This document shows positions 1 to 7,792 of a stretch of DNA of 22,982 bases, piece after piece (position 1 is the first letter of the stretch; every line of letters begins with the position of its first letter). A program made the position numbers and the translations under genes. Below the pieces are notes generated by a model. The model was not told the origin of the DNA. It saw only the letters and a list, made by a program, of their open reading frames with translations, and did no database searches. This DNA comes from Actinomortierella ambigua (Eukaryota; Mortierellomycota; Mortierellomycetes; Mortierellales; Mortierellaceae): positions 401 to 23,382 of the forward strand of contig JAAAJB010000469.1 of NCBI GenBank assembly GCA_016098155.1. The letters run 5' to 3'.

Positions 1-65
1 CCACTACTACCACTACTACCACTACTACCACTACTACCACTACTACCACTACTACCACTACTACC
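1..65 (+). repeat. 9-bp coding minisatellite (CCACTACTA)n
   Basis: About seven near-perfect copies of a 9-bp unit run from the window edge to position 65. In frame they encode only Thr (ACT ACT ACC). The tract probably continues upstream of the window and is likely to vary in length between strains. Confidence 0.9.
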
Positions 66-407
66 CCTCCTGCCACCCCTACCACAGATCCTGCAGAACC
101 AGACGATAACAATGGCAAGGACTCTGATGGATCTTCACCACACGATACCACAACTGTGACTCTGACTGGCAAGCCAGGGTTTGGCAAGAGCGAGACCTCA
201 GTTCAGCCCGGCAAGTGCTATATCATCGATGCGAATGCATGGCAGAAGGTGGCCGAGATCATCATGAACAATGCCCAAACCACGTGTACCATCTATTCCG
301 ATGACAAGTGTCACAACGTGCTCGTCTCGTCGAGCGATTCCCTTGTGGTTCCTGAAAAGGACGGCGACATAGCCCCCAACACCTTCAAGTGCGTTTCGAA
401 CGCCTAA
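1..407 (+). CDS. 3' end of a Thr-rich (mucin-like) probable secreted protein with a 4-Cys C-terminal domain (partial)
   Basis: The reading frame is open from the left edge (codons start at position 3) to TAA at 405-407, so the N-terminus lies outside the window. The first 20 or so codons are nearly all Thr, from a 9-bp repeat. A short Pro/Asp/Ser linker follows, and then a compact domain of about 75 residues starting near position 159. That domain has four Cys, in the contexts GKCYIID, TTCTIYSDDKC and FKC. A Thr-rich stalk before a small disulfide domain is typical of fungal secreted or wall proteins. The C-x-Y ... C-x-x-Y-x-D-x-x-C spacing loosely recalls small beta/gamma-crystallin-like secreted domains, but I do not assign it to a family. 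The 3' flank is AT-rich (about 460-500). No GPI tail is visible. No GTG or ATG inside the visible frame need be the start, because the frame continues past the edge. Confidence 0.72.
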   Translation, partial: TTTTTTTTTTTTTTTTTTTTTPPATPTTDPAEPDDNNGKDSDGSSPHDTTTVTLTGKPGFGKSETSVQPGKCYIIDANAWQKVAEIIMNNAQTTCTIYSDDKCHNVLVSSSDSLVVPEKDGDIAPNTFKCVSNA

Positions 408-2021
408 CAATATTATCTGGGGGGAATACCCGCACACCCTCCCTCCCGCCTCATTATCACCTTTTATATATTTTATATAATAACAATAATATCATATGAG
501 CAGTACTCGTGAAGCATAGTTAAATTGACTCGTACACTCTATGATGATGGTGATACTCGACTCTTAAAGACTTTGCGTGCATGTGTGTGTGTTTGTGTCC
601 ACTATTATCGCCCGCTCTCCTCCTCTTTCCTCCCCCCACCGCATTATTGAAGCGCCATCGTCCATCGCGCGGCCACGAGTTTCCCTCCTGTCTCACAAGT
701 CGCACCATGCAGATGGAATCCTGTATGTCAGCAAATCGTGTCCTCTCCCCCTTCCCATTCAGGCTCATTTACTGGAGGTCTCCAGTATCTCATCAACGTA
801 TGACGATGCTGATTTTTTTATTGGGTCAAAGACATCCGTAAAAGTGTGCATGGCATCGCCAAGCAGCTGGTTCTGTGGGGATAATTTGCTTATCGCGTCC
901 CCGATGTACTCTCCCCAAACTCCCTTTTTGCCTACCAATGAACCATGCACGTGTACTGGGCAATGGTTCTGGTGATAAAGAAGTAGCCCGTTTTTTTTTC
1001 TCTCTCTTCTTCCTCGTGCGTGTTACTGTTGCCATAGTGTGCGTATTTGCGGGGTAGCGAGGCGCCTGGTTAGTCCCCCTGCACATGAGCAGATGCGCTA
1101 CCTCGCCATGGGATATGTTCTCTTTGCATTTTTGATGGAGAACGCCAAAGTCAGGAGAATGTATTTCTTTCAAGTATTGTGTCCGTATGGGAAAAGTCGG
1201 CTACATGAGGCAGAGAGAGAGAGAGAGAGAAATAAAGAGAGATAGAGAGCCACCTACCAGACTAGTCGATTCGATTGCAGAGTCTCAGGGGGAGTGGGAG
1301 TCGCTAGTACAAGCCAGGGGTGGACAGGAGAGAAAGTAGAGGACAACACCGAAACGATTTAGAGGGCTCCACACAGGGGAGTGCGAGGAGGTGCCAAGGC
1401 AGAATGACGCTAGGTAGAAACAGAGATAAGCCGACCGCATTGTGCCCCACTGCTCTTTTGACATATCATTGTTGCCTGATGCTCAGCTAGGCTCTCGCAG
1501 CGTACTTTCACTGAGTGTGTCGGCATGCGCCATGAGGAAGAAGAGACTCTATAGCTCGAATATTTCAAAACATTCGTGGATATGCAGAAACCTCTGTGAA
1601 CTTGGTATTGCGCTGCCCACCTTGGGGATAGAGACCGGTTAGGCACGATGCAGGTTGCTGACAAAGTGTTGTCGCCGAAGAGGAGATGCTAGTCCATTCC
1701 TAAAATCTCTAGGTACATACTCAGCCAGGGGGGGGTGGGCGGTGAGGTGACTAACCAGAGTCATCTAGCGAACTTTAAAAAATTCATCGTAGCCCCAGAA
1801 CTGAGCGTTGACGTCGCGCTTCCTCTGGTTATAGGAATCGTGGATGGAGCCTGGGTCATGGCGATGCTTTGTAGCCTAGTAGAAATCAAACTCGCAGCTC
1901 TTGCATCCGCAATTGACTGCGGCGGTTTGGAAGCGCAAGACGCCAGATGAGGTTCAGCTCTTGAAATATGACTGGGGGCTGTTCATTTTATTAGTGGCAC
2001 CGGCCTGGACAACATTAATTA
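408..2021. other. Intergenic region without a supported gene
   Basis: After the stop at 407 there is an AT-rich 3' flank (about 460-500) that probably holds the polyadenylation region of the upstream gene. The rest contains only short open frames without signal peptides, recognisable domains or convincing splice structure. A GA-rich simple repeat lies near 1210-1250. A short minus-strand frame at 765-950 has protein-like composition, but I cannot support it as a gene (see findings). Confidence 0.55.
1210..1250. repeat. GA-rich microsatellite
   Basis: A run of GAGAGA repeats broken by AATAAAGAGAGATA, in non-coding sequence. Confidence 0.85.
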
Positions 2022-2282
2022 TCATCTTAGCAGTCGCGTGGTATACTTGGCGCCTTTAACGGAGCTCTCAAACCAAAATTGGGCGAATTCAACATCGACA
2101 GTGGGCTCGGGCATGGAGATGAGAGTTGCCTTCGGGCACCATGGTAGTGCTGTTGAGAACGGACCACAGTAGCCTGGGCACAATGGACTCCCCATTAAGA
2201 CAGACTCAACAGGACAAGCAGAGACAGCCTTGGAGGCATCGAGGAGCGAACCCAGGACGCAGAAGAGAGTAGGGATCTTCAT
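2022..2282 (-). CDS. Putative small secreted Cys-containing protein (86 aa)
   Basis: A single-exon minus-strand frame starts at ATG 2280-2282. The first 22 residues look like a signal peptide (MKIPTLFCVLGSLL, then a small-residue stretch ending AVSA before CPVES), although an Asp in the hydrophobic part is unusual. The mature part has four clustered Cys (CPVES, PLC, GYC, PWC), then a Cys-free tail ending TTRLLR. A TATA-like TTAAATA (minus strand, 2339-2345) lies about 60 nt upstream and is followed by a CT-rich leader without ATG, as at the two Nudix genes. The family is not recognised. The abrupt, basic C-terminus could mean a missed intron or a decaying gene. It is one of several small secreted candidates in the left 6 kb. 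Confidence 0.4.
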   Translation of the reverse strand: MKIPTLFCVLGSLLDASKAVSACPVESVLMGSPLCPGYCGPFSTALPWCPKATLISMPEPTVDVEFAQFWFESSVKGAKYTTRLLR

Positions 2283-2338
2283 TGGAACGGGAATGCGAAG
2301 GGGAGAAGTGCTAGGGAGATAGGGTGGAGCTTAGCGCC

Positions 2339-2345
2339 TATTTAA
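2339..2345 (-). promoter_or_regulatory. TATA-like box of the 2022-2282 gene
   Basis: TTAAATA on the minus strand, about 57 nt upstream of the ATG at 2282. The leader between them is pyrimidine-rich. Confidence 0.35.
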
Positions 2346-2735
2346 TTCTACAAAGGTTCTGATCTTCGAGGTCTATATACAAGTAAATGCCGGGGTGGGA
2401 ATGCTCTTAATAGATGTGTAAATGAATGTGGGGGGGGGGGAACAGACACATGGAAAGTAGATGAGAGTGCTGCCTAGGAGTGGTATGGTTTCCAGTTGAG
2501 GCTGAGTATGATCTTTTGGCCGTGGAATGTGTATCTGACGATCAGAGTAAATAATGAAGTGGCAAGCCTACTATTGTGGGCATGTCCTATATTTTCAGCC
2601 CTAATTCAGAGGGCATGGTAGTATTGGTGGGGGACAGAGGGGGTACGCTAAAGGAACGGTAAATGGAGGAAAGGGGATGAAAGAAGGCATATCATAGGAA
2701 GCTATGAAGTGAATCGGGTAGGGTTCAATCACTCT
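2346..2735. other. Intergenic spacer
   Basis: The 3' end of the 2736-3083 gene faces the promoter of the 2022-2282 gene. I see only a G-run (about 2431-2440) and no open frame with coding features. Confidence 0.5.
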
Positions 2736-3083
2736 TTAGCATTCATCGCGTGCGCAGTTGCCATTGCCGACCAATCTGCACCACTTGAGCGTCGGCCAGT
2801 AGATGATGTTTTTATAGCCTGCACTGTCTACGCACCGGCAAAATTTTCCGTCAGCATTCCAAGCGTGGTAGATAGGGTTGCCCCCTTCGGTGCGAAGAGC
2901 TCTCTGTTCTCCATCGAGACTCGGGTCAAAAGGGCAAACCTGGTTGAAGCCGCAACCATCGCCACAGGTCACCTTGTCTCCGCCAAAGCCAACTTTTTCA
3001 TAGGCAACGAGAGAAGCGGTACAGGCGCTCATCAGAAGAACAGCCGTGAGCACAAATGACTTGATCACAGCAGATAGGCACAT
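2736..3083 (-). CDS. Small secreted cysteine-rich protein (115 aa)
   Basis: A single-exon minus-strand gene runs from ATG 3081-3083 to TAA 2736-2738. Residues 1 to about 24 form a clear signal peptide: a Lys, then a long hydrophobic stretch (SFVLTAVLLMSACTA) with likely cleavage near CTA|SLVA. The mature protein of about 90 residues has eight Cys (KVTCGDGCGFNQVC, KFCRC, LKWC, GNC and a final DEC), enough for four disulfides. It is rich in Gly and aromatic residues. A TATTTATATAA element lies about 146-156 nt upstream, and the leader between them has no ATG, which fixes the start. Size, signal peptide and Cys content fit an effector-like or antimicrobial-type fungal secreted protein. I recognise no family and claim no activity. 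Confidence 0.75.
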   Translation of the reverse strand: MCLSAVIKSFVLTAVLLMSACTASLVAYEKVGFGGDKVTCGDGCGFNQVCPFDPSLDGEQRALRTEGGNPIYHAWNADGKFCRCVDSAGYKNIIYWPTLKWCRLVGNGNCARDEC

Positions 3084-3228
3084 TATTATTGTTTTGTGTC
3101 GCCAGAGACTGCTTCAGGTAGGTGTTCGGTATAGACTATGAGAAGAATACAAGGAAACAGATGGGATAGTTGAGGACGGGGTATGGGGCGAACGTGGTAA
3201 GAGAGAAAGAAGACAAACGAGCTCGGGG

Positions 3229-3239
3229 TTATATAAATA
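3229..3239 (-). promoter_or_regulatory. TATA box of the 2736-3083 secreted-protein gene
   Basis: The minus strand reads TATTTATATAA. The following leader of about 145 nt is pyrimidine-rich and contains no ATG before the CDS start at 3083. Confidence 0.6.
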
Positions 3240-4861
3240 TCTTGGAGATCACGAGTAACTGCCCACCCCTTGAAATAACTCAACCAGCAGGCTGAGAGAA
3301 AGAGTTTACCTTACTGCCATCTGTGTCTGTTCTTTCATTGTGTGGCTTTTGCGAGGAAAAAAAAGTCCGCATGACATGCGCGATTCCAACGAATGATTGG
3401 GGTGTTTTCAGGCGAGAAGACCCCTCTATTCTTGAATTGATTTTTGGCGTCGATGGGCGTCACTACACTTTTTCACTTTCGATACATGAGTTATTATTGT
3501 TTTCTACTCCGTGGTGGTCTTTTGGTATCTCCTCGACTATGGACCATAAAGACAAGGAGGAGGAAGCACGTACCCTGAGGAGAACCAGTACATGCCCATA
3601 GAGAACCAAGGATTGTGATGGACTACATTTCAAACGTCCTGCATCCAACTGTGCGTGGCGATAACAAGTTGCCACAGCTGCCGTGTTGCAAACGACAGCT
3701 CGACCCACTCGAACGTAGGCTTCCGGTACAGGAAATAGGAAATAGGAGTGAGAGAGACTGTGGGGGATGAGAGTGCATGGAAAGCGGAGGCACGGGCAAG
3801 CAGGGATGCGCCATTTTGATCTCTCGCTCGCGACCTTGCTCAACCTTCCTTGTTCTTCTCTCAGATTCTAGCTCAACGTCCTTTGTTGCTTTATGCACTG
3901 TACTAGTATGTGGCTGCGGACGAAAATCCAGTAACTGAAATACATTTACAGACTCCCTCTTGCCAACATGTGTTGCATTGGCTGAGCGTCCAGAGAGCAA
4001 AGTATCAGGCACCCTCAAGCCATAGTCACCCAATCGCTGGTCGTGTATCGATCAATTTTGCAGATTTAGAATTCCGCAAAACCAACCCTGAAAGCGGCAG
4101 GGTTTGACGTTTTCGGATTAGAGGACGCAGCTAGCCAACTGACATCGCACAATTGTGTATTATCATTCATAAAAGAAGACAACTCTTCGGTCCTCTGCTT
4201 TAATGGTAGTCTCTTGTGATAACTTGGGTGGAAGGTGAACACATACCAAATGTCGCAGTTTGGACGTCAGGATGCCTCAGTTTTCAGAGGCGTTCTTTTT
4301 TAGGCAGGGTAAATCTTGAACAAGTGACCAGACATTGACTTTTTTGTACTGAGGACGTGCTGAGAGCCCTGTTACGGTGTTCCCTCTGTCACCCCCCTCT
4401 TTTTTGGTCGGGCCCTTTTTCACCAAAACCTAAAAAAAATCTCTCCGCGCTCCTAGCTTTGATTGAGCTTTGCCACTCTCGCCGCCTTACCCGGCCCAAT
4501 CCGCCCCCCTCTTTAACCAGTGCTCACCGAGAGACAAGAGGAGAGGATTCATCCTTCAACCAACGCTGAGTACACAATAACGTGTCTTTGTTGAGCCCTT
4601 TTCTTGACCGCCTTTCCTTCCAAAAGTGGCCAGAAGGAAATAATAAGTTACAAATACAGTCAGTAGTTTATTATTCAAAGGGCAAAATACTTTTTTTTTT
4701 GAGATTACATTGTTGTTTGGATAGGAAGGTGAGGGGAGTGAAGATGGCAGATGGACTTGGGTATCCCTGAGAAGTCGGAGTTGGGGTAAAGATGAAGTGG
4801 AGGCAAGATCGTCCCTCTTCTCTGTCGAATTGTGTTATTTTTTATGTTACTTGTTCGTGGT
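3240..4861. other. Intergenic region without a supported gene
   Basis: Several open frames of 60-136 codons exist on both strands (for example minus 3623-4033 and plus 4357-4569). None has a signal peptide, a recognisable domain or plausible splicing to a conserved exon. Composition is mixed, with short T- and C-runs. The right end (4820-4861) is the 3' flank of the GPI-protein gene. Confidence 0.5.
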
Positions 4862-6189
4862 TTAAAGAGCCACAGCCATAATGGCACCAATAGCAGCAAC
4901 GGTCTTCAGAGCACCCTGCGAGTAGACCTTTTCAGCGGCATTGTCACCGAAGAAGCCGCCGCCCGAACCACCTGAGCCGCCTGAACCACCAGAGCCGCCT
5001 GAACCGGACCCAGAACCAGAACCACCTGAACCGGAACCAGAACCACCTGAACCGGAACCAGAGCCGGAGCCAGAGCCGGAGCCAGAACCGGAACCAGAGC
5101 CGCCAGAACCACCGCTACCGCCTGAAGTAGTAGGAGGAGGAGGAGGGGTGACACCACCACCGCCTCCACCGCCGGAAGGACGGCAGAGACCGCCACCGAT
5201 ACAAGTGTAGCCGCTTGGGCAGCAGGTGTCGTCGGAACAGGCGACGGTATATCCAGCAGGGCAGCAGAGGCGGACACCGATCTCAACGTAGCCGGCCTGG
5301 CAGCCACATCCACCGCTAGACGAACACGAAGGGTACTATTGGGTGGTGGTGGAAGTGAATGTCTGACACGTTAGCTTTGTTCAAGTCGAGAACCAGATAA
5401 AATAGAACGAAAAGGGGGGGGGGTGGATGAAGGCGAGGAAAAGGGGAAGATGTCCGTTACTGCTGTTCCTCCCAAGGCAGGGGTAGAATTGGCAGAGAGC
5501 TCCGAACGGACCTAGACCCTCTCAGTGGCAGATTAATCCTCGAGTGGTGTTGACGCTCAGCACTGTCCATTATCATGTTAAAGCCAACTCCTGAAACCCA
5601 GCATAATGTAAATGCTAGCCACAAAATTGAGGATATTCGAGGGAAGGCTTTCCACAGGCCCAGGATTGTGCTCCACACCTTCACGCGCTCGCTCGAGGGG
5701 AGGAGAAGGGGTGAAGATGGGCGTATGTTGTGTGTGGTAAGTGAATGGTGGAGAGCGGTAGTAGTGGTGGTGATGGTGGGCGAGGGTGATGGTGGTTTTT
5801 CTTTTGTACTTTACCTGGCAGCAGTAGAGGTTTCCGCAAGTGTAGTTGAACTTTGCATCACAGCACTTGCCAAAGGTGGTGCACTTTTGACCAGTTTGAC
5901 AGCAGTAGTCGCCAGTAGGGCACTTGCCCCAGCCTGTTGGGCAAGATGATTGGCGCTTTTCCAGGTTGCTGGAGGCGGCATCGACTGCCAGAGGCTCAAA
6001 GGTGCCGGATGCGAGCAAGGGATTGGCCTGAGAATAGGGGCCCTCTGCAAGGCTGCGGAGGCCAACGGCATGTCCCTCGCGGAGGTTACCGATCTTGGCG
6101 GGGACCACATCACCATCTTGAGCATTGACTGATAGCGAAAGGAGCGCCACCAAGGCGAGGGTTGCAGTGGTCTTCAAGGAACGCATCAT
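4862..6189 (-). CDS. Granulin-like, Kex2-site-containing, GPI-anchored Cys-rich cell-surface protein (2 exons, 282 aa)
   Basis: Exon 1 is 6189-5815 and exon 2 is 5335-4862; the intron 5336-5814 is GT-AG, phase 0, with a GCTAAC branch site about 40 nt before the AG. The start is ATG 6187-6189; an ATG follows at once, and none lies upstream in the leader. Order: signal peptide (1-23, cut near VNA|QDGD); Cys-free propeptide ending LEKR|QSS (residues 76-79), a Kex2-type site; Cys-rich domain (about 80-180) with 20 Cys in five CC pairs; a Val-Thr-Pro5 linker; Gly-Ser repeat spacer; and a C-terminus ending in a hydrophobic tail (TVAAIGAIMAVAL), as for GPI addition. CC-x7-C-x4-CC occurs twice, once on each side of the splice, which supports the join. 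The opening C-x6-C-x5-CC and later CCPAGYTVAC..TCCPSGYTC resemble granulin folds. Likely at the plasma membrane or wall; function unknown. Confidence 0.78.
4955..5123 (-). repeat. Coding hexanucleotide/trinucleotide repeat (Gly-Ser spacer)
   Basis: Imperfect GGTTCT/GGTTCC/GGC units on the minus strand encode (Gly-Ser)n and (Gly-Gly-Ser)n. Because of the periodicity all three minus frames and one plus frame stay open, giving spurious Pro-Glu-rich (plus 4941-5210) and Ala/Val-rich (minus 4906-5313) frames. The tract is the spacer between the Cys-rich domain and the GPI signal. Confidence 0.85.
5336..5814 (-). other. Intron of the granulin-like GPI protein gene
   Basis: The donor is CAG|GTAAAG and the acceptor CCCAATAG|TAC. 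At 479 nt it is the longest intron in the window. The exon 1 frame stays open into it for 79 codons (stop TAA at 5578-5580), so intron retention would give a secreted protein with a different C-terminus and no GPI tail. Confidence 0.7.
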
Positions 6190-7792
6190 GAATATATCCT
6201 CTGGTTTGTGTTTTTCGTTACGTCCTTTCGAAAGTGAATGGAGAGAAGGCAAGAAGGAAAAGGCGGGAGGGGTGGGGTGTGAAGAGTGGGAAAAAAGAGG
6301 GGCGAGATGAGAGCTGAATCGCTTTTAAATGTAAGAGGATGTGAGGTGGTGGTGGTAGAAGGGGCCACCTGCTGCGACAGCTTCGGTCGATAATGAATAC
6401 CTTGAAAGTTGTCTCTTTGAGGGCAGTGAGTAGCCTTGAGTGTGCTGTTCTTATTTTTGATTGTGTTGTTTATTTTTTTTTGGCCGTTACTCCAGTGCCT
6501 AGCACTCCCCTCTCCTGCCGCAACTCGCCATTTGACCTGAGTGCCGGGTGTTGATAGGTTGGGGGGGTGGGGACACAAGTGCCACGACAACAAACATCAA
6601 CAGGGGCACTTCTCTACTGAGAGTGAGAGCCAATCTGTTTTGCTCTCATCCCCTTCCGTAGTCCCTGTTCTCAACACTCAAGATTAAAGTTTCGCGCACG
6701 CCGCACGCCGCACCCCTTCCTTATTTTCTCTCTCGATCTCGCTCTCTCTGAGCGTCTGTCGGTCTACTTCATACCCTACCAGTGCTCCTTTGTTAGAATG
6801 AAAGAAGCCCGCTGACACAGCCGGACTAGCTCTGAGGGCAATACCAGAGACGGCCCCACACAACTTCTGTTTTGTCACTCCACCCTTCTTTTTGCCCAGC
6901 ATTGTTGATGACCAGCGGGGCTTTCGCTCCATGTTGGAATCAAGGAGGAAGATGGTGGCGATGACACGGGCTCTTTGCTTGCTCAAAGACAAACCGACCA
7001 CGAAGAGGACTCACCCCTGTTGACCTCACAGGTACCATTGAGAGTCGACGCAGCTTACATGTACAGCCCTATTTTGCCACTGATGCCCGAAAAAAGAAAT
7101 CATGATAATCCAACCACATTTTTTTTTTGAGCAACAGAGCCGCCAGAGAGTCGACTGTGAGTGTGTACGACTCTCTCTCTCTCTCTCCCCTTGATTTTTA
7201 CCAACACACATGTTCGCTAATGTTGTGTTGTTGAACTCGGATAAAGTGGAGACCATTTCTGTGAAGTTTCTGCGATGAGAACGCTTTGTTGTTGATTATC
7301 AGGCACAACAGACAACCCGTTATTTGGTGGATGAGTGACACTGCCGCGGAAAGTGTACAGGACTGTATACTCTTTTTGGACGAAAGCAGATTTGTTTACA
7401 ATGTCCACTTGAGGCAAAAATAAGAAAAAAAGGTTCAGCACCGAGCGGCTGTGTTGGGCCAGACTCCAGCATCAGTTGTGTCTGCTACACATGATGCTTA
7501 GACGTCACATTATTCCCAGCAAAGTGTCGACGTGCGGAATCAAGGGAACCAGGGGTTTGTCGTGCGAGCGTTGGTATGCGTGCGCAAAAAAACAAAGAGT
7601 CAGAGAGTAGTCTAAGCAACAAGAACAGCCATAAAGCCGACAGCTTCCCCCTCATCTGTCATCCAAAACGCTTAAACTCTGCAAAATCATAAAAAAATGT
7701 TCGCAGTATGTAATACACTGTCAGCCATTTCGTACATGGTTACACGCTGACTTCACTGCAGGGCATGATCAAGTCAAGTTTATTCTCTTCCT
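6190..7792. other. Intergenic region without a supported gene; promoter of the GPI-protein gene at its left end
   Basis: On the minus strand ATTTAAAAGC (6321-6330) may be the TATA element of the 4862-6189 gene, about 135 nt upstream of its ATG. The leader is CT-rich and lacks ATG. The rest has only short unrecognised open frames, CT-rich tracts (about 7171-7187) and T- and A-runs. The right end contains the AATAAA of the first Nudix gene. Confidence 0.5.
7779..7784 (-). terminator. Polyadenylation signal AATAAA of Nudix gene 1
   Basis: The minus strand reads GAATAAACTTG, 8 nt after the TGA at 7793-7795. The same AATAAACTTG occurs at the end of the second copy, where it overlaps the stop codon. 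Confidence 0.5.

Noticed and set aside
577..975. Plus-strand 132-aa frame
   Set aside because: Ser/Pro-rich without domain, signal peptide or splice context; overlapping frames are equally long.
3623..4033. Minus-strand 136-aa frame
   Set aside because: No recognisable motif, low-complexity Arg/Ser/His composition, and no promoter-like sequence.
4941..5210. Plus-strand Pro-Glu repeat frame (89 aa)
   Set aside because: It is the antisense of the Gly-Ser spacer of the GPI protein. The minus-strand frame has a Cys domain, phase-compatible splice sites and a GPI tail.
4906..5313. Minus-strand 135-aa Ala/Val-rich frame
   Set aside because: It is the wrong frame of the same exon. The correct frame keeps CCPAGYTVAC and the GPI tail.
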